Part shown: positions 9,254 to 17,589 of the stretch, piece after piece
How positions within the stretch are numbered: position 1 is the first letter of the stretch
How the letters are laid out: each line of letters begins with the position of its first letter
Source of the DNA: CAWBXL01 sp963837365
Lineage (GTDB): Bacteria > Acidobacteriota > Terriglobia > Terriglobales > Acidobacteriaceae
DNA: 64,000 nucleotides
Assembly (NCBI GenBank): GCA_963837365.1
Contig: CAWIMW010000010.1
Location: forward strand, 1-64,000
Reading direction: 5' to 3'
Position numbers and translations under genes: made by a program
Notes under the pieces: generated by a model
What the model was told of the DNA's origin: nothing
The model's database searches: none
The model's input: the letters and a program-made list of their open reading frames with translations, nothing else

Positions 9254-10348
9254 TCACGCGGCGTGCTGCTTACACGAGTCATAGATTTGTGCAATCAGTT
9301 CCATATCGCGCAGGCCTTCTTCTCCGGGGGCCTTGCTTTGCTTGTTCTGCTGGATGCATTCCGCGAAGTGGTCGGCTTCGGCGACGAAATGGGAGGGGTC
9401 GCGCTCGGGGGACTGCATCGCAATCGGCGCTTCTCCGCTGATGTCTGCGCGTAAAACAAGCCCATCATAACTGAAGGCGTTTTCGACATTCAGCACGCCC
9501 TTGCTGCCGTGCACACGAAAATACCCGGACATGTTGGCGCCGTAGGTGGAGTTGCAACTGGCCACGACGCCGGAAGGGAACCTCATCGTCCAGGAAATGT
9601 TTTCTTCAATGTCGGTGAAACGGCCGTCCTGGTCGATCACCGAAGAGTAGGCTGAAATCGCGGACGGTTCTTCATTGGTGAGATAGCGGCAGGCGTTCAG
9701 CGAGTAAATTCCTACATCCATCAAGGGGCCGCCGCCGGCCATTTTGCGTTGGGTGCGCCATTCTCCTTTGGCGATGTTGAATCCGAATGCACTTTCGATG
9801 GCCTGGACCTTACCGAGTTTGCCGTCGCGGATCAGTTGTACGGCGCGCTGGTTGACGGGCTCGAGGTGGCAGCGGTAGCCGATCATCAATTTTTTGTTGG
9901 CGCTTTTCGAAGCGGCGATCATGTCACGCGCGTCCTCGACTGAGGTGCACATGGGTTTTTCGCACAGCACGTGTTTGCCGGCCTTGGCGGCGCGGATGGA
10001 GTATTCCGCGTGCATGCTGTTGGGCAGCGCGATGTAGACAGCATCGATCTCGGGATTATTGGCGATAGCGTCGTAGTTGTCGTAGCTGTAGATGCTGCTG
10101 GTGGGGACTCCGTACTCGGCGGCCATGCGCTCGGCCTTGTCGCGGTGTCCGCTGACCAGCGCGGTGACGCGCGACAATTTGCAGGAGTTCTTGATGGCCG
10201 GCATGAAGTGCTGCATGGAAATGCGTCCCAGGCCGACAATGCCATACCGGACTTTGGGTGGTTCCGCTTGTGCATAGAGTTTAGGAATAAACTGCGCGCC
10301 GAGTCCTACTGCCATCAGTCGGTTGAAGTCACGCCGCGTAAATTTCAT
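9254..10348 (-). CDS. Gfo/Idh/MocA-family oxidoreductase, probably Tat-exported
   Basis: A 364-aa protein starting MKFTRRDFNRLMAVGLGAQFI, a twin-arginine-like leader as in glucose-fructose oxidoreductases. The Rossmann motif YGIVGLGRISMQH (about 35-47) binds NAD(P). HVLCEKPMCTS is the family's EKP motif with the catalytic Lys. GGGPLMDVGIYSLNACRYL is the conserved segment of the C-terminal domain. Length is normal. It stands alone between the GH51 remnant and the GH54 gene on the same strand. Sugar oxidation or interconversion is likely, substrate unknown. Confidence 0.9.
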   Translation of the reverse strand: MKFTRRDFNRLMAVGLGAQFIPKLYAQAEPPKVRYGIVGLGRISMQHFMPAIKNSCKLSRVTALVSGHRDKAERMAAEYGVPTSSIYSYDNYDAIANNPEIDAVYIALPNSMHAEYSIRAAKAGKHVLCEKPMCTSVEDARDMIAASKSANKKLMIGYRCHLEPVNQRAVQLIRDGKLGKVQAIESAFGFNIAKGEWRTQRKMAGGGPLMDVGIYSLNACRYLTNEEPSAISAYSSVIDQDGRFTDIEENISWTMRFPSGVVASCNSTYGANMSGYFRVHGSKGVLNVENAFSYDGLVLRADISGEAPIAMQSPERDPSHFVAEADHFAECIQQNKQSKAPGEEGLRDMELIAQIYDSCKQHAA

Positions 10349-10492
10349 GGATGGATTCCACCTCGAAGATATCTTGCAAACGCCGATCGTCTCACCAGCG
10401 ATTCATGGCGGCATCAGTCTACTACTGCTCAAAGCAAGGTATGCCACCCCGTTTGGAAATATGGGGACAGAAAATGCGCGCGAAAACGCGCG

Positions 10493-10545
10493 GATCGAGA
10501 CGGTTGCCCACTCAAGCCCGGTTTTGACTTGAGCGGGGCAGTTTC
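10493..10545 (-). terminator. Hairpin downstream of the GH54 gene
   Basis: GCCCACTCAAG (10506-10516) pairs with CTTGAGCGGGGC (10528-10539) around an 11-nt loop, 43-76 nt beyond the GH54 stop on the minus strand. A second small GC-rich palindrome, GCGCG-AAAA-CGCGC, lies at about 10477-10492. There is no long U-tract, so an intrinsic terminator is only probable. The remainder of 10349-10581 holds no gene. Confidence 0.4.
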
Positions 10546-10581
10546 CATTGCTGGACAAGGTGTCCGGCTCGTCTACCACCC

Positions 10582-13500
10582 TCAATGAGGCCTCCGGTAG
10601 TAGTGGTTGGGCGCACCCGGTGTGGCAACGCTGCCGGCGACCTGCGCTTCGCTGGCATGCTCTCGGATCAAAGCGGTGTTGAGCGTAATGCCGGTGCCGG
10701 AGAGCTGTACACCGGCTGCGTGCGCAAGCGTGAGCGGCGCAGTGACCGTGATTGAAGTAGCGCCAAACCTGGCGATGGAGGCGATAACCGCCGTCTCCGA
10801 ATTTGTGCCACTGTCAATGGTGACGGTCTGACCGTTGCTGAAACCTGTCGCACTGGCAACAGGAATAACGGTTGCGCCAACAGTGGTCGCAGTGCCCATT
10901 GTGGTGGCGCCTGCCGTGCCGACGGTGGCGACGACTCCGGTCTCGAGGTTCGCACCCGAATCAATCCTGATGGTCTGGCCGTTGTTGAAACCTGCCACAC
11001 TGGCGACTTTGATGTTAGCCGCGCCTGCGGCAGAAGCGGCTGACAACGCAGTGGCGGGCTCGGTCAGGAAATCGGTGCAGTTGCTGTCCGTGTCGGCTCC
11101 GTCAGGGAAGCGACCCGAACTGGTATTGGAAGCTGTAATGGTCGCGGCGAACCGTCCAGTCGCTGGGCCGGGCGCAGCCACGTAGCAGCCACTCTGCTCT
11201 GATCCGGATGTGGCTTGATATCCCTCTGCGGCCCATGGGTCGACGACTCCGCCGTAGTTGAGGCTGTCAACAACTACGCCAGAAGCGTCACGCAGCACCA
11301 TGTTGCCTTCTCGAATGGGGATAATTCTGCCGAAGAAATCTACATTGGTGGTGAACTCGGGACCGCCGAACCACTGGTTCGGCACCGGCGTCCCCTGGTA
11401 GCCCGCAGTTGTAACCGCTGCATCATGCACAACGGCGTTGATGGCGTGCTCCTTTGTTATAGGGCTGTCGAGCTTGACACCGCTACCGAGCGCCTGGACG
11501 GGTTCGTTGCTCAAGTGAGGAAACGCTGTCGCTGGCTGAAACGTAATCCCCGTTCCCCGATTGGCAAAGGGAAGATTGGCCGCATGGTTAAACTTCAGCG
11601 GTGCTTCCAAATCGAGGCCCGCACCCGGAACGACCACAATCTCGCTGTTGATACGCGCTTTGTCGAGAGCTGGCGTAAACTCCATGCCAGTGCCGTTCGG
11701 TCCCGCGCTGCCGACTGCGCTGATGGTTACTGTTTGTTGGGTTGGCGGGAGGCCGATGGTCAGCTTGTCGCCTACAGCGAAACCACTCACGTTGCGGACC
11801 TTCATATTGGACGCGCCAGCGTTTGCATTTGCTGAGAGATTCGTGTGACTCGCCTGCGTACCAACGCGCGTGACAGTAACGGTTTCGATTCCATGGCCGA
11901 CGCTGTCGATGTCCAATCTGATCTTGTCACCGACAGAAATGTTGCCGACGGACGTCACCTTGATGTTGTTCTCACCAGCATGCGCGTCCGTCGCCAGATA
12001 GGCTTGTGTGCCCGGCTTGCCAACCGAGGTAACCGTGGCTACTTCGTAACGCTCCATGCCTTTTGCAACGGCAGGATAAGTGGCGCCGTAGCCGAGAGCG
12101 ATCTTCTCGCCCACCATGAAGCCGGCCGCGCTCGTGACCGGTACGTTGGTTGAGCCAACGGGGATGGTGATTACCGGACCGTCGGGAAGAGGCTGCCACA
12201 GCGTCGTACTGCTGCTGGCCGCGGTTCCAACGCTTGCGATCTTGCGCGTTTCTGCGTTGGATCCACTGTCAATGCTGATCGTATCGCCGACAGATATGCC
12301 GGTCGTGCTCCTGACGTTGATGGTGCTATCGCCTGCGCGCGCGGGGACCGCCAATCCGGAGTTGGAGAGGCCGAGCAAATAGAAACCGCTGGCCGCGAGC
12401 TTTGTCCCAGCCGGGATCTTCACCGTCGAGAAGGTGGCTTGTTGTGTCGGATGCTCGGTCAAAGTCCAGTTGGAAATGTCAATGGCACGCGTGCCGGCGT
12501 TGTAGAGCTCAATGAACGAGTCCGTCGAGTTGGTGGGAGGACCGGCGCTAATGCGGAACTCGTTGATCTTAATCGGGCTGCCATTGCGCACTTTCCCGGT
12601 GGTGGTCTCCACTTGCTTACCGCTGCCGTTCGTCCAGCGGGCGTTGCCGATCAGGTCGCCGTTAAACGCCGCTGGGCCGGAAGTGACTCTAAAAGTTGCG
12701 CTCACGCTCGCACCCGGCGCAACCGGATCAGTGAATGTCTTCGATGTATCTTTTGTGTCTGCAACGAAAGAGGTCCACTGTTTGGGCGATGAAATGCTCA
12801 ATTGGACTCCAGCCGCAGGTGTCCCGGTGGTATTCGTGAATGTCACCGTGGTGTCCTGCGAAGATCCCGGGGAGAAAGTCTGGAGTCCGGGTGGAGTCGC
12901 AGTTGCTGATGCCTGCACGAGACTCAGTCGCGGCACGTCATACTTTGCAGCTACAACGTTCGCTTGCACCAACTGGTCGGTGGCGTCTGTCGGGAAAGTC
13001 CCCGCGGCCGTCATAGCTCCTTCATAGAAAGTCCCCTGCGAGCCGACACTGTTGTCGCCACCATTTCCCAGCAGAATTGCTCCCTGCTTGCGCATGGGAT
13101 CATAGGTGGCGTTGACGCGCGATCCGTTGAACATAACCGACAGCGCGCCCTGTTGCGCATCGCCGCCCATCGAGGTCCAGTGGTGCGGTTCCCCCTTGGC
13201 CATCGCAGTCACAAATCGCGAGGTGCTCGTTGGCAAGTTTGGGCAGAACTTCGATCCATCAGGATTGACACAACCGACGAGGTTGTTCTCTTGGTCGGTC
13301 ATGACCCACGGGCCCGGAGGAATTCCGTGATACCACGGCGTCGCGTTGCCGTAGTAGGTTGTTTCCATGGTGCCATTGTCATCGTCACGGCTGTCGATCT
13401 CAGCATTGCCGTAATCGAAGCAACAGCCGGAGTTGTAGTGGAGCCCGTTAATGACCCAGTACTGTCCTTCCGCCTGATCGTCGACCGCAGTGCCCTTCAC

Positions 13501-14025
13501 GTCGTTTTGGCGGAGGCCCATGCCCGGCTCGATGAAGACACCGTAAGCCTTGTGGCCCATGATCGTGATCGGCGCCATGTCGGCGATCGGGAGGTTGTTA
13601 AACCCGCCCATGGCCGGCCCGCTGAATCCGCCGCGGGGCGGCTGAACCAGGTCGTTGTGTTTGGGAGATTGGTCGTAGATCTTGGTGATCCAGCAATAGG
13701 TGTTGGCGCAGAATGCGTCCTGCGCGGCGGCGTCAGCATATCCGCCCGAATCCGACGCCGCTGGCTGCACAACGCCGATATCTAATATCTTGCCGTCCGA
13801 CTGGCGCAGGACCTGGTAGAGCGGGCCGTTGTAGGAGGAGTACAGGGCCCGCGTGGTGCTGTGGGCAGCCACGCAAGAATCGCCGGCAGTGGCGTAAATG
13901 TCACACGGACCTTGTGGCCTCGACAGAGGAGCATTGGCCCCGGCCTGTTGCGCCATTATCGGCGTGGTACCACCCAGCGTGAACGTCAGTGCGACTATAA
14001 GCGCAAGATTGATTCTTGTTTTCAT
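10582..14025 (-). CDS. abfB: Modular GH54 alpha-L-arabinofuranosidase with LTD and repeat domains
   Basis: 1147 aa with a Sec signal (1-26). Residues about 38-365 match the GH54 catalytic domain: GPCDIYATAGDSCVAAHSTTRAL at the start, NSGCCFDYGN with the vicinal Cys pair (201-202), VMTDQENNL giving the nucleophile Glu near 246, and GNGGDNSVGSQGTFYEG giving the acid/base Asp near 324. The usual CBM42 arabinose-binding domain is missing. Instead there is an NEW3-like beta domain (about 375-480), a lamin-tail (LTD)-like domain starting KINEFRISAG, and several ~70-aa repeats of the form 'A-G-A-x-N-I-K-V-x-S-V-x-G-F-x-x-G-D-x-I'. It hydrolyses arabinofuranosyl side chains; the repeats may aid surface or polymer attachment (inference). 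Confidence 0.9.
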   Translation of the reverse strand: MKTRINLALIVALTFTLGGTTPIMAQQAGANAPLSRPQGPCDIYATAGDSCVAAHSTTRALYSSYNGPLYQVLRQSDGKILDIGVVQPAASDSGGYADAAAQDAFCANTYCWITKIYDQSPKHNDLVQPPRGGFSGPAMGGFNNLPIADMAPITIMGHKAYGVFIEPGMGLRQNDVKGTAVDDQAEGQYWVINGLHYNSGCCFDYGNAEIDSRDDDNGTMETTYYGNATPWYHGIPPGPWVMTDQENNLVGCVNPDGSKFCPNLPTSTSRFVTAMAKGEPHHWTSMGGDAQQGALSVMFNGSRVNATYDPMRKQGAILLGNGGDNSVGSQGTFYEGAMTAAGTFPTDATDQLVQANVVAAKYDVPRLSLVQASATATPPGLQTFSPGSSQDTTVTFTNTTGTPAAGVQLSISSPKQWTSFVADTKDTSKTFTDPVAPGASVSATFRVTSGPAAFNGDLIGNARWTNGSGKQVETTTGKVRNGSPIKINEFRISAGPPTNSTDSFIELYNAGTRAIDISNWTLTEHPTQQATFSTVKIPAGTKLAASGFYLLGLSNSGLAVPARAGDSTINVRSTTGISVGDTISIDSGSNAETRKIASVGTAASSSTTLWQPLPDGPVITIPVGSTNVPVTSAAGFMVGEKIALGYGATYPAVAKGMERYEVATVTSVGKPGTQAYLATDAHAGENNIKVTSVGNISVGDKIRLDIDSVGHGIETVTVTRVGTQASHTNLSANANAGASNMKVRNVSGFAVGDKLTIGLPPTQQTVTISAVGSAGPNGTGMEFTPALDKARINSEIVVVPGAGLDLEAPLKFNHAANLPFANRGTGITFQPATAFPHLSNEPVQALGSGVKLDSPITKEHAINAVVHDAAVTTAGYQGTPVPNQWFGGPEFTTNVDFFGRIIPIREGNMVLRDASGVVVDSLNYGGVVDPWAAEGYQATSGSEQSGCYVAAPGPATGRFAATITASNTSSGRFPDGADTDSNCTDFLTEPATALSAASAAGAANIKVASVAGFNNGQTIRIDSGANLETGVVATVGTAGATTMGTATTVGATVIPVASATGFSNGQTVTIDSGTNSETAVIASIARFGATSITVTAPLTLAHAAGVQLSGTGITLNTALIREHASEAQVAGSVATPGAPNHYYRRPH

Positions 14026-14057
14026 GTTTATCTTTAATCCTGTCTGCCCTGCTGAAT

Positions 14058-14342
14058 TTATTCCGGCATCGAAAAGGTACGGATTTTTCTCTCTGTCTCA
14101 AGCTGTTCTACTTCTTCAAAAATTTCGTTCAGGAATAGGTATACCACTAACTCTTGGCAGGTGGCCTTGCCCACCCTTATTTCCACCTTTGCCGGCTCGG
14201 GCCGTGAAATGCGCAGTGCCGGTCCCGCTATTTCCAGTCCCCACGCGCCGGCCTTGGAACGCGTAAAGGTCACAGACGTCCCCGTCCGCAACGGTCCGAG
14301 CTCAAGGCGGCCGCGTTCGAACAGCACTTGATGGATTCGCAT
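14058..14342 (-). pseudogene. Fragment of a paralogue of the 743-aa secreted protein
   Basis: The open frame contains LELGPLRTGTSVTFTRSK, GAWGLEIAGPALRISRPEPAKVEI. This aligns residue by residue with the mature N-terminus of the protein at 2554 (RIDLGRLQSGATVSF, EWGLDVVGGPAPRVSQPTPVKLEI). Similarity stops after VEI; the rest (RVGKATCQELVV...) is unrelated and about 650 expected residues are missing, as is a signal peptide. It is thus an internal slice of a relative rather than a gene. It sits directly upstream of the GH54 gene. Confidence 0.75.
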
Positions 14343-14365
14343 CGGGGGAAGGCTTCTACAGAGAA

Positions 14366-14404
14366 GAGTGGAGCGAGGGAGCTAACCGCCCCCTCGCCCC
14401 ACTC
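14366..14404 (-). terminator. Strong hairpin terminator after the short ECF41 gene
   Basis: GAGTGGAGCGAGGG (14366-14379) and CCCTCGCCCCACTC (14391-14404) form a 14-bp stem with a single mismatch and an 11-nt loop. On the minus strand it lies 75 nt after the stop of the sigma gene and is followed by a pyrimidine-rich run (TTCTCTTCT). No gene is seen in 14343-14478. Confidence 0.6.
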
Positions 14405-14478
14405 CCCACTCCCCGGGTTACAATCCTTTTCGTCAGATCCCTGTCCCTAATTACTTTGTCTCAGGTCAGGGGTGCACT

Positions 14479-15123
14479 TCAGAGGCCTTCTAGAGCGGCC
14501 ATGTCTCCCTTCTGCGCGGCAGCGATAAAAGCCCCCAGAAAGCGCCGCTGCTCCTTCGGACTGACTGGCGTGCGCCGGTTATCGGCGAGATGTTTGCGGG
14601 CACGGGAGACAAGTTGGCGGGTGCTTGCTTGCTCGATTTGCAGGATGTCCGCGATATGGCGGTAGGGGTAATCGAACGCTTCACGCAGAACATATGCGGC
14701 ACGTTCTGTGGGCGAGAGTTTCTCAAGGAGCACCAGAATCGCGAGCTTCAATGCCTCTCCGCGCTCCGCGCCTATTCCGGGATCGCTGCTGGTGTCCACT
14801 GGTTCGGGAAGCCACGTACCGACGCAAGTTTCGCGGCGCGTGTGGGCAGACTGGACGGCGTTGATACACACTCGCGTGGTTGTCTTCGCCAGATATGCCG
14901 GTGGGTTCTCAACTGCATTCCGATTCGTAGACTGCCACCGCAACCAGACGTCCTGCACGATATCCTCGGCTTCCGTTGCACTCCCGAGCATGCGGTATGC
15001 AATGCCAAAGAGACGCGGCCGCACCGGGACAAAAGCTGAAAGGCCGTCGTCTTGCTCGCTCGTCGCCATGTCCAAGGGAGCGGACGTAGCGGTTTGGGGC
15101 AGAGGTTTTCCTACAGTCGCCAT
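14479..15123 (-). CDS. ECF41-type sigma factor lacking its C-terminal SnoaL-like domain
   Basis: 214 aa. Sigma region 2 is VRPRLFGIAYRMLGSATEAEDIVQDVWLRW and region 4 is LSPTERAAYVLREAFDYPYRHIADIL...STRQLVSRARKHL. It is about 75% like the paralogue at 16234-17199 by eye. That one continues with FAEDVVSYSDGGG and a SnoaL-like domain, but here TGA follows AALEGL at exactly that point. ECF41 factors are normally about 280-320 aa and carry the control domain after sigma 4; published work on the group shows that the extension sets activity. So this copy is truncated and may be dead, or deregulated. Dps lies upstream on the same strand. Confidence 0.85.
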   Translation of the reverse strand: MATVGKPLPQTATSAPLDMATSEQDDGLSAFVPVRPRLFGIAYRMLGSATEAEDIVQDVWLRWQSTNRNAVENPPAYLAKTTTRVCINAVQSAHTRRETCVGTWLPEPVDTSSDPGIGAERGEALKLAILVLLEKLSPTERAAYVLREAFDYPYRHIADILQIEQASTRQLVSRARKHLADNRRTPVSPKEQRRFLGAFIAAAQKGDMAALEGL

Positions 15124-15192
15124 AATTAAGCTCCTCCTGAAATCATCCGTTGATGGGTGTTCAGCTTTCTCCCGATTTGGCCTGCCAGATTT

Positions 15193-15714
15193 TCACAGGC
15201 CGTTTACAATTTCGGATAAGAACCACGTCCTGCGTTCCGCCTGGTCAATCCAGCCCTCAATCAGACCTGTAGTGGCGAAATCATTGTGCCGGTCGCAGAC
15301 TTCGTGCGTGGCACGCAGGAATCGCGTCAGTTGCAGGTTGTCCGCACCCAGCTCCAGGAGCATTTCCTTAGATGCGACTCCTTCGCTAGTGTTGTCCTTA
15401 AGGCGTTGGTGCCGCGCGATATCGCTGATCGACCGAAGCGTTGCGCCCCCGATTTTGCGCGCGCGTTCAGCGATAGCGTCCGTCATCGCAAAAATCTGCT
15501 CGGCGTGTTCATCGAGTAGCAGGTGATAGTCGCGAAAATGGACGCCCGTCATGTGCCAGTGAAAGCTTTTCGTCTTCAGATAGAGAACGAAAACGTCGGC
15601 AAGCAGCAACCGTAAGGTGCCGCAAATCTCGACTGCGCCGGCGCGCGATAAATCGATTTGGGAACCAGTGGAACTCATGCTCTCTGCGTTTACTGTTGGT
15701 TTCTTTCTCATCAC
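15193..15714 (-). CDS. dps: Dps-family ferritin-like DNA-protection protein
   Basis: 173 aa. A Dps ferroxidase signature is visible: LYLKTKSFHWHMTGVHFRDYHLLLDEHAEQIF, with the His, Asp and Glu of the inter-subunit iron site, followed by the four-helix bundle (DAIAERARKIGG, EMLLELGADN, EVCDRHNDFATTGLIEGWIDQAERRTWFL). Dps dodecamers oxidise and store iron and protect DNA from peroxide. The leader of about 20 residues is basic and Ser-rich. It is upstream of the short ECF41 gene on the same strand (69 bp gap) and head-to-head with the gutted regulator at 15741. No ECF41-type promoter is seen in front of it. Confidence 0.92.
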   Translation of the reverse strand: MMRKKPTVNAESMSSTGSQIDLSRAGAVEICGTLRLLLADVFVLYLKTKSFHWHMTGVHFRDYHLLLDEHAEQIFAMTDAIAERARKIGGATLRSISDIARHQRLKDNTSEGVASKEMLLELGADNLQLTRFLRATHEVCDRHNDFATTGLIEGWIDQAERRTWFLSEIVNGL

Positions 15715-15740
15715 CTTGGCAAGGCATTTGGCGTGCCAAA

Positions 15741-16103
15741 ATGACCCTGCTTCAAACCGCTGAAACTAGGCTAGGAAGACTCCGTAACCCTACAAGTTCG
15801 TGGTCGCGCAACGACGAACCGTTGTTGGGAAGCGTAAACCGGTATAGCCTAGGGCACGTGGATTTAGAGCTCCTCCAGGCAATCTCCCTGGCCGTAAGTC
15901 AGGCGCGGACTGTGGATTCTGTCCTCAAGATGATCGTGGACGGGCTCGTCGGGAAGGCTGGCTTGGCGCTGGCCCGTATCTGGTTGATGGGACCGGGCGA
16001 CATTTGCGCGACCTGTCCCATGGGTGGGGCCGCCGAGATCCTGGGTATGCGCCCCACGACTCTAACCTCAAAAATCGCCGCGCTGCAGATCAAACGTCGA
16101 TAG
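15741..16103 (+). pseudogene. GAF/Fis sigma-54-type regulator with its middle deleted in frame
   Basis: ATG at 15741 gives 120 aa. Residues up to about 92 read as the start of a GAF domain (LELLQAISLAVSQARTVDSVLKMIVDGLV, LALARIWLMGPGDICATCPM). This switches directly to GGAAEILGMRPTTLTSKIAALQIKRR, the C-terminal recognition helices of Fis-type HTH domains that close sigma-54-dependent activators. The rest of the GAF domain and the whole AAA+ domain are missing, yet the frame is kept. Read as an internal deletion of an FhlA-like activator; a small DNA-binding fusion with residual function is possible but unproven. Confidence 0.75.
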
Positions 16104-16233
16104 GAACGAGGTCTTTGCGAATGGCACCGCAAACGGTAAGGTATATCTGTTGAGCATTGAAAATTACGCCCGTTTGAAAAAGCCCACCAACCATTGTTTG
16201 TTTTGACGCCTCTTCGTTGCGATTCGAGGCATT

Positions 16234-17199
16234 TTAGGCGGCTGCCGGTCCTGGTGCGTGAGCGTCGCCCAATCCTTGCCCTGACTTGGAGATCGCAGAC
16301 AGCTTGCTTGGTCTCAGGAACCACATGATCTCATTGATGCCTTGTGCGGAGGCGTCAATCGTTAATCCAATGGGCACGCCGTCGCGCAATATGAGAACAG
16401 ATGTTTGTCCATTGGTCTCGACCCAGTCCAGCGTCACGCCCTTCCAGCACCATGTGGAGACAGCGGCAATGAACGTTGCTACACGCTTGCGACCTGAAAC
16501 CGGGACTCCCGCTGCGCGCACAAGCCCGCCGCCATCTGAGTAAGAAACAACATCCTCTGCAAAGAGGCCTTCCAGGGCCCCCATGTCCCCCTTTTGCGCG
16601 GCAGCGATAAAGGCCTCCAGAAAACGACGCTGCTCGTCCGAACTGACGGAGGCGCGGCGGCCATCTGCGATGTGTTTGCGTGCGCGGGATACAAGCTGGC
16701 GGACGTTTGCTTCCTCCATTTGCAAGATGGACGCGATCTGGTCGTAGGAGTAATCGAAGGCCTCGCGCAGAACATAGGCGGCGCGTTCTGTGGGGGAGAG
16801 TTTCTCAAGGAGCAGCAGCACTGCAAGCCTGAGTGCTTCGCCGCGTTCCGCACCGATTCCGGGATCGGCGCTGGTGTCTATCGGTTCTGGAAGCCATGTC
16901 CCGACGTAGCTTTCGCGGCGCGATTGGGCAGACTGAGCTTGGTTGATACACAGTCGTGTGGTTGTCGTCGCCAGGAATGCGGGCGGGTTCTCAACCACGT
17001 TTCGATTGGTGGACTGCCACCGCATCCAAACGTCTTGCACGACATCCTCAGCTTCCGCCGTACTTCCGAGCATGCGGTAGGCGATGCCAAACAGACGCGG
17101 ACGGACGGGGGCAAAAGCCGAAAGGCCGTCGTCGCGTTCGCCGGTTTCTACTTCAAAACCAGGCCCCGTGGGTATTTGCGATAGCGAATCGTCTGCCAT
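16234..17199 (-). CDS. ECF41-family sigma factor with SnoaL-like control domain
   Basis: 321 aa. Sigma 2 (RLFGIAYRMLGSTAEAEDVVQDVWMRW) and sigma 4 (LSPTERAAYVLREAFDYSYDQIASIL) are complete. They are followed by FAEDVVSYSDGGGLVRAAGVPVSG, the DGGG-type motif at the head of the SnoaL-like extension, and a C-terminal GINEIMWFLRPSKL in the place where the family carries an NPDKM-like motif. In ECF41 there is no separate anti-sigma; the extension tunes activity. It is probably the regulator of the TGTCACA-N16-TGTC promoters nearby. The last 20 residues (Gly/Pro/Ala) are extra. Confidence 0.92.
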   Translation of the reverse strand: MADDSLSQIPTGPGFEVETGERDDGLSAFAPVRPRLFGIAYRMLGSTAEAEDVVQDVWMRWQSTNRNVVENPPAFLATTTTRLCINQAQSAQSRRESYVGTWLPEPIDTSADPGIGAERGEALRLAVLLLLEKLSPTERAAYVLREAFDYSYDQIASILQMEEANVRQLVSRARKHIADGRRASVSSDEQRRFLEAFIAAAQKGDMGALEGLFAEDVVSYSDGGGLVRAAGVPVSGRKRVATFIAAVSTWCWKGVTLDWVETNGQTSVLILRDGVPIGLTIDASAQGINEIMWFLRPSKLSAISKSGQGLGDAHAPGPAAA

Positions 17200-17272
17200 T
17201 GCGAATTACAACAGTTTACCCTCGGTCTATGAAGATATTGTTAAAAAAATTAACATAGCAGCCTCTGGCGTC

Positions 17273-17539
17273 TCAGTTTGAAACACGTTCGTCCAGCATC
17301 CCCACCACTGTTTCTTCGCTGAGCGGAGGATCATCAGCATCGCCGGTGATGAGTTCTTCGGCGGCTTGATCTGGCAGGTCCTCAACCTCTCCCGTTGGAC
17401 AGGGACTATCAAAGATCAGTATCGCGCGTACCTCCTCCTCTGTTTCCTCCAGATAAATCTCCTCCTGACTGGCGACCCTCTCGTAGCAAGCCTCTAGATC
17501 AGCGGGGATGTTTTTGTCATTACCCATATTGATTGTCAT
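17273..17539 (-). CDS. Small acidic protein of unknown function, next to VioB-like gene
   Basis: The ATG at 17539 has AGAGGA upstream and gives 88 aa. The chain is strongly acidic (EEIYLEETEEEV, EDLPDQAAEELITGDADD) with two Cys, no signal and no TM segment. No family is recognised. It starts 51 bp after the stop of the VioB-like ferritin-fold gene on the same strand and so probably shares its ECF41-type promoter. Possibilities include a partner or inhibitor of that enzyme, or a peptide precursor; none is supported beyond position. Confidence 0.6.
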   Translation of the reverse strand: MTINMGNDKNIPADLEACYERVASQEEIYLEETEEEVRAILIFDSPCPTGEVEDLPDQAAEELITGDADDPPLSEETVVGMLDERVSN

Positions 17540-17589
17540 GTGTTGTTCCTCTCTCAATAGTTTTTGCTCAGTGTGCGTTCCCGGTGGGA

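Noticed and set aside
9177..10475. Inverted 12-bp motif (AATATGGGGACA) at about 9180 and 10460 as ends of a mobile element
   Set aside because: Too short, and the segment between holds only an intact oxidoreductase; chance or a common REP-like motif is more likely.
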